DNA of 64,000 bases, from the NCBI GenBank assembly GCA_950295325.1, contig OX485809.1, forward strand, positions 22,134,001 to 22,198,000, read 5' to 3'. The position numbers were made by a program, and so were the translations under genes. Under the pieces are notes generated by a model, which had not been told where the DNA came from, did no database searches, and saw only the letters and a list, made by a program, of their open reading frames with translations. The stretch's first letter is position 1. Each line of letters opens with the position of its first letter. This document shows, in pieces, positions 34,620 to 46,580 of this stretch. The DNA comes from Polytrichum commune (Eukaryota > Streptophyta > Polytrichopsida > Polytrichales > Polytrichaceae).

Positions 34620-35960
34620 ACCCAAACCACAAACCCCTTAACCTTCTTCTACTTAGTAGGACCTTATCCTATCCACTAAACCCTCACCCCCTAAAGCAAC
34701 AAGAACATGTTCTAAATCAAACATTTAAATCCAAGGCCCTTCTCCTTGCTTCATCAAACACTACTCACTTAACCAAAACACTACCTAATGCCACTAAACT
34801 TCTAATTAACCACACAAAATAGGCTTAAGGCCTAAAACATAAATCCATACCAAGCCTCACTCTTTTTATACTTTTGATTGTTTCAATAACACTTCAAATG
34901 CAATTCTAAATAAATTCTAAACATAAAACAAATATGAGCAACCATTTTGGGCTCATACATACTTAGGAAACGTGGTTCTGAAGCCTGAAGGGCTCTCGAA
35001 CTTCCAGTTAGAGAGGTTTTGATGTGCTTCAATGGAGGTGGCAGATTTCATATTGGTTTGATTGTTGTTGTTTGATGTTCCGACCACGTAAAGACCACTC
35101 AAGAATCATAGACTAGCCCGCAAAACTCATTCTCCTAAGTAATTACTTGTAAAATTTGAGCTTCATTTTTCAAGCACATTGCAGAAACAGTTTCAACAAC
35201 TTTGGGTCGATTGAACTCCAGTGAAGCAGAGGCTCTCAAAAGCTTCAAGAATGCCTTGAATTTGAATTGTGTTCTCAAATATATGACTTGAAAAAATCTT
35301 TCTAGACTAGGAATCATGCCAATTGATGTTCAAATATAAATTTCAGAAATTCACAATATGGGAGGTCCAATTCTTGTAAGAAATACCACTCAAACATTAT
35401 AGACCAGCTCCCAAAACTTCATATCCCCCACTATCTTCTAAGAATTGATGTTTCACATTATAGACACTCTACATCAACTGAGTCAAAAACTTCAGATCAA
35501 TCTAGCTCTAGGAAAGCAGAGGATGTGACAGAAGGGTTAAATCAAAACCCCAATTGTAAATCATTTACAATTACAGACCAAAACAATTTGCAAAAAACAA
35601 TATAAAAAAGTGATATGTAAAATAAAACAAACCATATAGAATCAACCTCAAGTCTTGAGCAAACTATGACACAAGGGTTTAAGCGAAACCTTCATTTTGA
35701 ATCACTTAGAATGTAAGTACATTATAAGATGCACAAAAAACTCTGAAACCTACCTTCAAATGTCAACAGATAGTGTAGCACCCAAACAAATTAAAGGATT
35801 AAAGAAAATTAAAGAAATTAAAAAATCCGAAACAATCTACAACTTCTCTATTAGTTTATCTATATGCTTGTCAAGGTTGCTCATGAATCCAAAGGCCACT
35901 AGCATACTCTTCGTCATGTCCTGGCTATTGACCACAAGTTGGGATATGAGTTCAAGAGCT
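34620..35960. other. AT-rich region, no gene recognised
   Basis: No supported coding or RNA gene. Two stretches (about 34960-35330 and 35340-35700) share themes such as ctaatgcaaaacttc and gaagcagagg, suggesting an old duplication of unknown nature. Confidence 0.3.
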
Positions 35961-35965
35961 TTCAC

Positions 35966-36260
35966 TTAATATACCATTTTCCCCGATAGCTTTCTAGCAG
36001 ATGAAGCCGGCTTACTAGTTTCTTTAGATTCCTCTGTCTTAATCTCTTGAGAATCATAACCAATGTCAACATTGTCACTTGAGGATGCCGATATGTGTTT
36101 CATCACAACTCCGTTTTGGTGATACCAAGGTTCCATGGCGTTGTAGAATTTGCAGGTATGACGCATGCCCGTAAATTGAGTTCACTTGCTTATCATCCTT
36201 GTAAGCTTTGAAAATTTCACTAAACTTGCTTTTACAAACCTTGGATGTTTTCTAAAAATT
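35966..36260 (-). pseudogene. Relic of a trihelix/Myb-like DNA-binding domain
   Basis: The minus-strand stretch encodes, in one frame, KTSKVCKSKFSEIFKAYKDD. After a frame change near 36165 it reads RHTCKFYNAMEPWYHQNGVV followed by MKHISAS. Together these resemble the C-terminal helices of plant trihelix-like domains (..C+.KF..IYK.YK.DK..NSI.G..RH.CKFYD..D.W). A Ser/Thr/Glu-rich tail and a stop follow at 35966. An AG acceptor (tttttag) precedes the first part. The frame change and absence of the rest of the domain indicate a fragment, perhaps transposon-derived. Confidence 0.4.
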
Positions 36261-36299
36261 GGGACACAAACACAAGAGCCGTGAGTGGAGCTTGAGCCA

Positions 36300-38850
36300 C
36301 ATGTCCGCACCTGATCCATGGACAAATAGGAATAATCAGATAACTACTCGCATGATAATTACTTTGATAAAATTATAGATAAAAAACAGTTAAAAAATCA
36401 TTTAAAAAAGATCTTGATGTTGTAAAGTCCAACCAGGCACACGTTGACATCGTTTAGTACTTACTTATGAATTTGAGGTTTATTGACATATTTCGTTCAA
36501 AGTATACAATAATCCAGATGAAGTCTTCAACTTAAACTACTTGATTCACAAACTGAAGCGAATCATCTGTAACTAATTGTCCAATCTCCCCTTACAATCA
36601 TGTTAGTCCTCTTGTCAGTCAGTTTAATAATTCCCAATTGCAGACATATCGATCTGCAACATTCGCTATGGATGCAGCAAAACAATCAACAACTACAACA
36701 TATATGCACTCTCAAACAACACCAAATATAACAAAACCTCATAGAACTTGAGGACCCAAGTGTGACACCCTTGTGCATCACTTAAAGAGATCCTGGGTAG
36801 AGAGTTCACTACTAATATAAATTGAAACATCAAAAAATCCATAAGCAGGTGTAGCAGTAGATTGTGATGCAATGTGCTAAACAAGAGTAAAAATAACAAT
36901 CATCTCAGGATTAAGAAGAATCAGAGAGGAGAAACGATTATGAATCTGTTATAAATATGTTCCGAATAAATTGTTCACAACGAATTGTTGTGTAAATAGC
37001 AATTGTGTGTCATTGCAACTCGAGTACCAACCACCACTAACAAACAACACTAAAATATAATAAAGTCACACATAAAGTCACACACCTCGATATGTCCCTC
37101 CTCAGGTGACTATAGAGCCCCGTCAAGCAGCTTGCAAACACACATCCAGATTCTCTCACAAACCACGCCAACCTCGTATACATTGTACGAGGTGTATCGT
37201 CTTTCTCTCATCTAAAATCTTGTATCCGCTGCATCTAGTCCCGACGGAAACCTCCGTATTCCTCTTGTAGATGCAGCTCAAATCCCGCAATGGCTAAAAA
37301 ATTGGCGGAGCCCCCAAAGAGGCTAAAGCCGCCTGGATAGCCTGGGCATAACGAGAGAATAAAAGAATTGGACCTGATGTACTCACCGCAGCGGGAGCAG
37401 AACCCTTATCCTTAGGTTCACCAGGAGAAGCTCACTCTATATCCACCACATATACTACCTCCGGTACCTTTGACTTAACCTCAAGAACGGACATAAAAAT
37501 GGAAGTTATGCCTTCCTTCAATGCGGATACCAACTCAACCCGAGTCTTCCAGTACCGCTCCACATGGCGCAACCCATCTAATGAGCCTCCGTCCACTGCT
37601 CATAATTCTGGAGAGCCTTGTGCTCCAAATGTTGGGGCAGTAACTCGAACGTATACCAGTTATTAAAATTGGTATTGCGTTAACGTTTCTCCCTCATCTA
37701 TGTCCTGAACCAAAATTTCCAATCTTACAGGGAAATGATCCCCGCTCGACCGGAAAATTGGTCCCAGATGCCGTCTCGCGTCTTCTCCTCTATCTCGTCA
37801 AAACATCCCACCCAAAGGACGTGAGACCAAGTAGCAATCCCCCACGCCGAAGTAGGCTGAAAAACCTCGTTGGGTGCTACCACTGGTTCAACGTCCAAGA
37901 GGTCCGAGGATCGACCTTCCGATGATGCCGGAAACGGAGAACGATAATGTTGGCTCCGAGTTGTAACCATAAACCCGCAATGGGTTGGTCATTGGAGCCA
38001 ACAACCTAAAGTAATATGGTATCAAAATAAAGGGTCAAAAGCTGAAAGATAACCTACACTTGTAAACACCACCAAACTTATGGTCTGCTTGTCATCAACC
38101 CAGCCTCACCATAAGGGAATATAAGCACCGCCGACTTGGTGCACACATAAGGGTCCTCTCGATCATTATTCCGACCTCATCCCCACAATACCCTATCACA
38201 ATCTAGGACAACACAAAAATGGAACAATATTGGAACACTCCAGTATTACGGCCCGCCACATGGGAAGTTATCAAAACAAAATACACGGAACAATGCAATA
38301 ACAACACTGTATCCTCTTTCTCAAAACAACACTTAAGCAGAAATTGAAAGCGACCGCAACTAACTGGCACCCGCTTGCAGTTGGTGGTCAAAATGAAGAG
38401 CCCATGTTGCTTAGGAAAAGGAAATGCCACCTATGCACATCTCTCATCTCCCCACTACTACCTAAAAATCCCTCCTTACAACGATGCCGGGAATATGTGT
38501 TCATAAATATAATTCGACCCTACTAATAATTTATTTTAGGCCGAACGGAAATTTCACATGCCACCCAATTTCCAATGGCAACCCCTCGGAAATTTCGTGC
38601 AACACAATCCTTAATCCCAAGTATTTTAATATTTTATAAGAGCTTTGGATTTTTTTTCCTTGTGCTCTTGATTAATGGAAACAAAGTTTCCGCCAAAATC
38701 TGTCTTTCTCAATTCCTAAGAAATTAACCTCTTAGAGTGAAAAGAAAATATAAGAAGTTGAAAGGAAATATAAAATAATTATTTAATTTAATTTAATAAA
38801 AATCCTATTTTTAATTAATTAATACATTAATTAATTTAAAATGATTGTTT
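36300..38850. other. Repeat-rich non-coding region
   Basis: No convincing gene. An 81-codon minus-strand stretch at 37725-37970 begins MVTTRSQHYRSPF and contains WSHVLWVGCFDEIEEKTRDG. It looks like the start of a transposon gag- or accessory-type protein, but nothing coherent follows it in either direction. I leave it as a possible relic only. Confidence 0.3.
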
Positions 38851-38856
38851 ATATAT

Positions 38857-38956
38857 AACCGGTTGGACTTGCAAACACGCGGATCTCAACCGATTACGAC
38901 TAAAATAACCGGTTGGACTCGCAAACACTCGGATCTCAACCGATTACTACAAAAAA
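38857..38956. repeat. 50-bp direct repeat (two copies)
   Basis: Two tandem units beginning aaccggttggact, each containing gcggatctcaaccgatta or close variants. The aaccggtt core recurs at 52.6-52.75, 62.8 and 63.2-63.35 kb. Confidence 0.85.
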
Positions 38957-40050
38957 ATCTCCTCGCTCCCTACTCCAGCTGATGGGGGGGCAAATGGGGT
39001 GATGTCTGCTGCCTTGCAGGCAGACAGCCTAGCAGCAGAGAGAGGAAGGCCGTTTTTTTCTTCTTTTTTTTTTTTTTGAATCACCTTCTTTTTCACTTAC
39101 CGTGAAGAATCCGTTTCAAGAACAATGGCGCGAATGCTTGCTTGCAAGTGACCAAATGGTACAAAATTCAGTGGAAAATTCAAAGATTTCTCACCACAAT
39201 TCAAAGTGATGTGTAAACTTCACAAGCATACATTTTTCTTCTTGTCGATCCGCTAATCCGTGATGTTTGTCGTTCTCCGCTCCACAATTCCGCTATCACT
39301 TAACCTCACATTCTTTCTTGAGTGTTGTAGCTCAAGATTTGAAAAAAAAAATTAAAAAATCATGCATTTTTGCCAAGTGAGAAGGAAGAGAATGAAACAT
39401 TCATAAAAGCTCTGATCTCTCTTCAAATGCACACAATGAGTGAAGCTATCTCTCACTCTACCATATGAGAATCCAAGAGTGTAAGAAAGGGGAGAAGAAC
39501 TCAAGATTTATCGCAAACACATGCAATTTTCACCTCCACAAGCTCTTTCCACACACTCACTCACAAGACTTCACTTGGCAAGAATGCCAAGCCAAGGAGG
39601 AGGCTCCTTACTTAGGAGCCTTCCTCTTCACAACTAAGATTCATCCATCCAAATCTAAATGGATGAATCCCAACGGATAAGGTGCGGCCGTCGACGCCGC
39701 ACACCGTGACATCCCAATAAATAATAAATTTGCAACAGTTAATGCGTGAATTTGTGGCAGTTATTGTTAATACATGAAAATGTCTCAATCTAGGCATTCT
39801 TATAGTGAATGTCTCAGCAATGTCTTGAAGTAGGTATTTGAGACTTCTCTTGTCTAAACTCCTCACAATCCAACTAATGTCTCAAAGTGAGAGATTAATT
39901 CTCAAAAAACTTAGTAGTGAGAGGAAAGACCATGACTGATGGATATAATGTGCAGGAAACCAACGAAACCCATAAAAATACTTTGCTGATATGACACTCC
40001 ACTCACTAAACAACGGCAATACTGATATCATCACCTCCCAATATTTTACT
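38957..40050. other. No gene recognised
   Basis: AT-rich with T-runs (39054-39077) and a 10-11-bp hairpin around 39649-39669 (attcatccat / atggatgaat). No coding sequence supported. Confidence 0.3.
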
Positions 40051-40051
40051 A

Positions 40052-41642
40052 TCACAATCCATTGTTGACGTGGGAGACCACAACATTGTGAGGCAGTTTT
40101 GTGAACTTCAGAAACAACAGCTCAAAATTTCTCAGAATGGCATAAACAGAACACTTCAACATGTGAGAAGGCAAAGATGTCTCTGGTTTTCTTTTTAAAG
40201 GTGGGAGAAGATATGCAAGAAATTCAATTGCTAATATAAGTAGCTGTGATTCCCATACCAGAGTCCACATCCTCAGCACCACATTTTCCATGCTGATGAA
40301 GAGGAGCAGCCCTAGTGAATCCATTAGCAGAGTCCTCATCCACAAGTTGTTCCAAAGCATTTCTTCTTGGAGACCACGATCTATCTGAAGCTGAGGATGA
40401 TGATGTTGCAGACACATCACCGCTCCCTTTTGAGCTACAGCAAGAGGGAGAGTTACTGTATTCCCTTTCCTTCCTTAATAGTTCTAGCTTTGTCGGGGGT
40501 CCTTTCCCTGCCCTCCAGCGATATTCTGCTCAAACTGGGAGAACTCTTGACGCTTGGACAAATTCTCCGCGCCCCTGCCATCCTCTCGGCACCGTTTTTT
40601 GACCGTTCAAAAAATTTCTTCCTCACTCCCCCCTTCAACTCTTTGCAGTCACCAGGATCATTTTTGGAACTTCTTTGGCCTTTGGAAATCGGACCTGTTG
40701 TTGCACCGCCCGAATTCCTTGCACATTTGAGCCTTCTACCCATTCTTTCTTTACCTTGATATCTGGCTTGGAATTAGCGTGTGGTTTCTTTTACACAAAT
40801 TGTGAAGATTTGGCCTTCTGCCAATCTTCAGCCTCAGAAATCTCAATGTCGTCATCACTGTCAAGGTCTATAACAGATGATGAGGGTTTGGAATGTTGTT
40901 TGGAAGCCTCTGCTCTTTGCTGTTGTTTACTGTCAGACTCGTTGGTCTCAAACTTCACGACAGCAGGTGCGAGTTTAGCATGCTCCTTGGGAACTTGTAA
41001 TTTTTGCTGTGTATGACCATCGACGTCATTACTTCCATTCTTCACAACAGCAGGTGGATGTTTAGCATGTTCCTTGGGGGAATCTCTGCTCTATGTAGTG
41101 TCTGCTCATGACTTTCAATCTTCACAGCAGCAGGTGGGAGTTTGCCACGCTCCTTGGGATTCTCTGCGTTTTGTTGTGTATAGCGTAAAGTCTCCTGGAT
41201 GCTCCCAAGTGTTGGGCACAGAATTTGTTCCATGTAGAGACGAGGTATATCCCCTGTGCCCATGACTGGAATGCCATTCTTATAGACTTGAACAAGCATT
41301 CTCAACTTTGGAGTAAGAGTGTAGACGACGACGTGTCCAATTTCAACACTATGTGTCGAATCGGAAAACCACATGGCTTGAAATTTAGAGCGTTATATTA
41401 TTTTATTCTACTTCACATTCTCATCCTTAGTGATATACATTTATAATATGTTGAGCAGAAAAGAAGAATAGTGGTCTTATAATGTAACATCTTGGGTGGG
41501 TTGGAAGATGGTGGTCTCCCAAGACCTTTTGGGAGAATGAAGGTGCTCCACAACGACAATCATATGGTTCATTGTAATTCTTGGGTGCAGCATTGAAATC
41601 CCCACAACAAGATCCACACAACACATTTTCTCCTACTGCCAT
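40052..41642 (-). pseudogene. Unidentified degenerate minus-strand gene
   Basis: Several open segments on the minus strand read like one protein in pieces. 41642 to ~41480 has a Cys-rich start (GENVLCGSCCGDF, YDCRCGAPSFSQKVLGD). 41374-41042 has HSVEIGHVVVYTL and PVMGTGDIPRLYMEQILCPT. An internal repeat of the form TQQ-N-PKE-KLPPAVVK occurs three times (about 41190-40960), the middle copy reached by a frame change at the G5 run 41076-41080. Next is an acidic IDLDSDDDIEI segment, then a Lys/Arg-rich stretch (40743-40453) and a Ser-rich end (ATSSSSASDRSWSPRR). I do not recognise the family; a nuclear or chromatin protein is only a guess from composition. Exon borders were not resolved. Confidence 0.35.
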
Positions 41643-42304
41643 TCATACACCACATAAAACTCTTCCTTATACTCAGATCTAGGTTTGTCTGAGCTTCATG
41701 CTGTACCTACTCACAAACACCAGACGCAAGTATGCATCAGAAACTTCACGTTTGACCTATTCAATATTGCATTCAGAGTCAGCAATCGCATGTTGATGCG
41801 GCGTATCTTAAGAGAGGTCTGATCTGCTGAAAGCCCACACCACCCTACAGTTTAGTAAGCTGCTCAAATTTCTTTTTGCCTTTTCTTTATTTCTGACCAC
41901 GGAATCCGCGATGACGATGCCTTGAAGGTATGCCCTGGTGCTGCAAAGTTTAACACTCACTTCCTAATCGCAACCCTTGCTGCTGTTGGGCCTCGTTCCG
42001 CCCCCAATCGGCACCAAATCGGGCGGTCATGCGGTCGTTGGGAGCGGCAGCGCGAGGCGGGAAGGCGAATGGTGATGCGGGGCCGCCCTGCCTTTGATGA
42101 TGGTGGCTGATGTTGATGTGCGATGTCGGGATGCGCTGGCTATGGCCGCGAGCTATCAGGGAACGTGGGGAACGTAGTACACCGTGGCTGTCTCAGAGGA
42201 CAGCATTTCTGGACGGCATTTCAAGCCACCTCCTTGAAGATTTCTTACATCTTAAGTTGATCCACTTAGCATGCAATTGTCACATGATGTTAGCAATATA
42301 TTTC

Positions 42305-42490
42305 CACATCAGCTGAATCAAAGTGTAGTCGAAAAAACATGTGTTCCTCAATTTCCATAGTCCGAGGCCCACAATGAGGACAACTCTTATCCACCTCACA
42401 TGAAATCCATCCTCCCCTAACATTGACCGCCATTGTCTTATGGAGGACAAACCAAACTAAACTTCTCACAAAGAAAACCCAATAAGACTA
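42305..42490 (-). pseudogene. LINE reverse-transcriptase zf-RVT relic
   Basis: The minus strand reads SYWVFFVRSLVWFVLHKTMA, then CPHCG 29 residues later and MEIEEHMFF. This is the order of the zinc-binding zf-RVT region at the C-terminus of plant non-LTR retrotransposon reverse transcriptases (..RLVWKVLHG.LPV...CPHCG..ETIEHLFF). Stops lie on both sides, so it is a short decayed fragment. Confidence 0.6.
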
Positions 42491-42710
42491 CCATAACCAA
42501 ATAACCAAGAACTTGCGTCTCCACACCGACTCCTTCTTCCAAACTCAAATTGGTTGATACAAAATTGGTATCTGGGTCTCCATGTAATTTGAGGCTACTT
42601 CTAATCTTCAAAGTAAAAACCCACTTGTACCTACCTCTCTACCTACCTAACTCCTTTGATAACACCTATCTTATTCATTCGTCTCTCACCTAATGAACAA
42701 CAACGATTAA

Positions 42711-42743
42711 AACAAACAAACAAACAAACAAACAAACAAACAA
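42711..42743. repeat. (CAAA)n microsatellite
   Basis: About eight copies of caaa in perfect tandem. Confidence 0.95.
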
Positions 42744-42899
42744 AGAAGAATAGGACTCAATGACAGAATCTCTCATTAATGACTTCAAGTCATAAACAAA
42801 CATAGAGTTTGCCTACAAAAGAACCACCGAGAGAGAGAACCAAATGAGTGTCGAGACACTATGAGCTCTTGAAACCCTAGATCTTATAGTGTCGCAACC

Positions 42900-43860
42900 C
42901 TTGCTAGCCCCCCTTGACAATCTTGCCAATTTTCAATTCTAGCAAAGATTACGAGCGCTAACCATTCGCATTCCGCCATGCTAATGGTTAGCTCCTCCTA
43001 CCCCGGACCATATAGCTCATAGGAGGGAACCAACCCTCCTACTTTGCTTTTGGGACTCACCCCTTAATCGGTAACCCATTCCTAGATGTGGACTTCCATC
43101 CATGGAAGTCCAATCCCATGTTGATCATCGCGTTGCCGGAGCAACACTACAACAACCCGAACCATACTAGGCAACTATGGCCTCACATTGGGCCAATGCC
43201 CATGGAGGCCGTGCCGTTCGGCCTCGGGTGGGTGAGGCCACACCACCTCACCCATATAAGCCTCTAGGACTCTACACGGGGCCCCTACCCCACCATCAAC
43301 CAACCTCTTGTCTCTCTACCAAGAGTTGGGGCCAAGTGGACATTTTCCCTTAGCCGCTGGGCCTAGAAGCCCCCACAGCTTCAGACCATCATAACTTCCT
43401 TGTATGATGTCTGATGCTAACACTTGACCACTCCATCTTCATCTACGCTTCACGTAGATGCCGATGCACTCCTCACTTGCCCCATTCAAGCAAGTGGTGA
43501 GGAAGTTATGCCTGTTTGAACCTTTGCAGTCCCGGGAATCACTCCCGGCACTGCTGTACCAGGGCGCTGTCCCGGGACAGCGCCCCACTCAAATGGCCAT
43601 AACTCCTAGCTCACACCTCCGATTAAGGTGTTCTTGAGCATTCTAGAATCACCACGCCATGAGCTATGCATAGCTTATGGCCTTACCCTTGTGCATCCTA
43701 GTCTCCGTGGGTGGGAGGCGTTCCCAACGCCCGGGGCCCTCACCCACACTAGGATCACTTGGGCCCTCTCACCAACGGCGCCACAAGTCCCGGGTGTCAC
43801 TCCGGGGTCCCCCTTGTGCCCATGGTGTTTCGGGCACTCCTCATGGAGAGGTGCGCGACA
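42900..43860 (+). mobile_element. Solo LTR (961 bp)
   Basis: Begins TGTCGCAACCC and ends GGTGCGCGACA, with TG..CA ends and a short inverted TGTCGC/GCGACA. It is flanked by perfect 5-bp duplications TATAG (42895-42899 and 43861-43865), the signature of LTR-retrotransposon integration. Internally it has catataag (TATA-like, 43253-43260). No internal retrotransposon coding region adjoins, so it is a solo LTR left by LTR-LTR recombination. A truncated close relative is at 16270-17096. Confidence 0.93.
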
Positions 43861-43865
43861 TATAG

Positions 43866-44720
43866 TGTCACTACTTTCATAGTATAAAGAAATTTAGTAT
43901 CACCTTCACTAATTTCCCACATGCACTATTAGCCCACCCTCACTAAATGGGTAATCAATGTACCTATAATTGGAAGTATGAGATCTTGAACAAACACTTT
44001 TATCTCTGCACTATTATTATCATAGTGAAGATTCACTTTCTCACTAAATGATCATATATTACCCCCCCCCCCCCCCCCCGTCCCCCCACTATATTGATTG
44101 TTGAGCTTAGAATGACTAACAATTTATGAGCACATGATTCAATCTCTTTTAAATACAAACGTCTCAAATTTGGTATCCATCCTTAAATGCATGCCTAACC
44201 TCACGGCACTCAATTATAATATGTGATTGTTTGAGATGAGCCTATTGAATAAGGCCCACTTACCTTCTCTGACCCTATGGTGGGAAGTTAATTACCACTC
44301 CACATCCAATAATGACATTTGGATCGAGCAAGAATTGTCGCATGAAACTAGCAACTCAAACTCATGGTTTAAGTCCAAATGCAAAAGTTACAGGAGGTCA
44401 AAGTGAAGGTTCTTATTCATTCTAAGTGATCACATAGACCTCCCCAATCATGTTACCAATTGAGCCACCTTACATTGGTGATTGTATCGTGCACATAGTC
44501 CAATCCATAACATTATTCAACCATGTGGGTTCCTCAAACAAAATGGGAATATTTGTTTACTATTCATACATTCAGACTAAACTTGGAAATTTGGGTGGAG
44601 CTATACTCCTAGCACTATGCGTAGGAATTATTATACATCCCAAGAATATTCGCAGGAAACACTATTCATCATGTTATTATTCCTTGAGAAATTCATACAT
44701 TCATAGCATCACTATCATTG
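43866..44720. repeat. Poly-C dispersed repeat, copy 1
   Basis: Contains an 18-base C run followed by a short gap and more C (about 44055-44086), then agaatgactaacaat and tcaatctcttttaaatac. The same order (C run, cttagaatggtcatc, tccaatctcttttgaac) occurs at 63040-63140. No gene. Confidence 0.6.
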
Positions 44721-45074
44721 AAATTGAGCACTTTTAATTGAGTGGTGAATGGCAACATTGTACTTAAGAATGGACAACTAAAAAGATGTCATGTATTACT
44801 ATGATTCATATAATCATACATTCATAGCACCAATATTCATACTATTCACACCAACATTATTCATTATTCGTACTGGCATCAATTTCTTCCAATTTTCTAA
44901 TTTTCTTCCCATGAAGGTAAGACAGTGGAGGCCCATGTTAGATGCTAAATATAGAATGGAACACAATCATGCGGTTGAATAATGTTATGTCTCATTGTAA
45001 TACATGACATCTTTTAGTTGTTCATTTTTAAGTACAATGTTGCCATTCACCACTCAGTTACAAGTGCTCAATTT
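44721..45074. repeat. 78-bp inverted repeat (foldback)
   Basis: The left arm 44721-44799 and right arm 44997-45074 are near-perfect reverse complements (gagtggtgaatggcaacatt against aatgttgccattcaccactc). They are separated by ~197 bp of AT-rich spacer. Resembles a foldback or MITE. No target duplication identified. Confidence 0.9.
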
Positions 45075-46480
45075 AGAAGAATGATCACATAAGACCCACA
45101 CACACCTTCTATAGGTGTGCATTGTAGTTTGAAAGGAGTATATTGGGATCCTACTTTTGGGACAAAGGAACCAAGGACTATGTCGCATTGGATCTTCACA
45201 TTTTATTACGATTTAGTATTATTTAATTATTTAATTTTAAATAGATAAGAAGATAGGTCATATATATAGGACTTATCAAGAAATACATTATTTATTATTA
45301 AATAATAACCAATAATAGATCAATCCTTTATGAAATGAGTAGATAGATCATAGGACTTGTTTGGGCCACATCAATAGCAATTTCATTATTAAAGTGTACA
45401 TTGAAGGCGAATCATTTTCTTTTTTCCATCCTAGCACCTCGGTGTAAGTGTCATGTGTCCACAAGAGCCATGGCTCTTGGGAATCCTTGAATTCTCATTG
45501 GTTGAGAGTGTCATAGACCCCCGCTTTAAGTTTACACGATGATGGTCTTGAACTACAACCCATAACATTTCTAGTGGATGAAAAGCCACCTTTTGATTCA
45601 AAGATGAAAACATGATGAAGAAGTGAGCTCTCGTAGTTTTCTTATTGATCCAAGAAATATGATGAACTAGGTTGATTTGGGAAGCAACGGAATCCCAAAT
45701 GGCAAGTATGGATATTGGGGGTGCAAGATTCTAGGGGAAATTTTTGGGACAATTCTTGGAGGTAGGCATGGCGGAATGTGTAGTGGGAATTTGTGTTTGC
45801 ACTTAGGACTTGCGATCTCCAAAAGACTTTGGACTATAGTCCATGGACTTCCCTATGCTATCATCCAAAAAAGCGGGGTATACACCGTGGTCATTCAAGA
45901 GCCATAGCCTTATAATGCCTTTAGGGCTGGTTCACCCGAGTCCCAAGTCCTAACTCTCAATCACTTGAAGTCTATCCGTGCAATCTCAACCATTGTGAGC
46001 ATGGGAGTTGGGACTTATCACTTCACATGGGGCCTCAAGTCCTTAGTCCCAAGTAAGACATGGATGCCTACATGGCAACATTTTTTGAAGGTGAGGCTTC
46101 AATTTTGTGACAATTCTTGGAGGTTTGCAACTTGCCGCTAACAAGTCCGTGGTTGACTTGACCTGTCGATCTTATTTTTTCGGAGCTTCTCCGCACCATC
46201 GTCACTCAGAAATTTTCCGTCCGAGAATTCGTGGAGGGCAGGGAAGGGAAGGGAAGGGAAGGGAAGGGACAGCTACGTAGACAGAGCTGTTTTGTTGTGA
46301 ATGTAGAGGTTTTTTTTAAGTTTATGTTTTGTTGCGAAATGGACCAAAGAGCAGAGAGAAGTTCTCGGTTGAAGCCCGGAGTTTGTCTTTTAAAGAATCT
46401 TGATGAGCTTAGTAGTGCCTCCGAATGTTTTCAGGAGGTAGTTTAGATAATCATCTTACAAGTAGTAGTGATTTTTTTTT
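45075..46480. other. No gene recognised; (GGGAA)n microsatellite
   Basis: AT-rich to mixed sequence without supported coding regions. A perfect gggaa pentanucleotide repeat occupies about 46237-46268. The 3' part presumably contains upstream sequence of the oxygenase gene. Confidence 0.4.
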
Positions 46481-46492
46481 AGGGAGCTTCTG

Positions 46493-46512
46493 ATATATAT
46501 ATATATATATAT
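46493..46512 (+). promoter_or_regulatory. (AT)n tract, candidate TATA region of the oxygenase gene
   Basis: A 20-bp run of alternating AT about 70-90 bp upstream of the oxygenase ATG at 46581. The position suits a TATA element, but it could equally be a microsatellite. Confidence 0.4.
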
Positions 46513-46580
46513 TCTTCTTGCCATCATTTTCGTTGGCATCATCCTGAAAGCTCAACAACTGCTATACATCTGCTGCGGTC

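Noticed and set aside
41922-42316. Short plus-strand open frames
   Set aside because: No recognisable motifs and no consistent splice structure. The adjacent minus strand carries the LINE relic instead.
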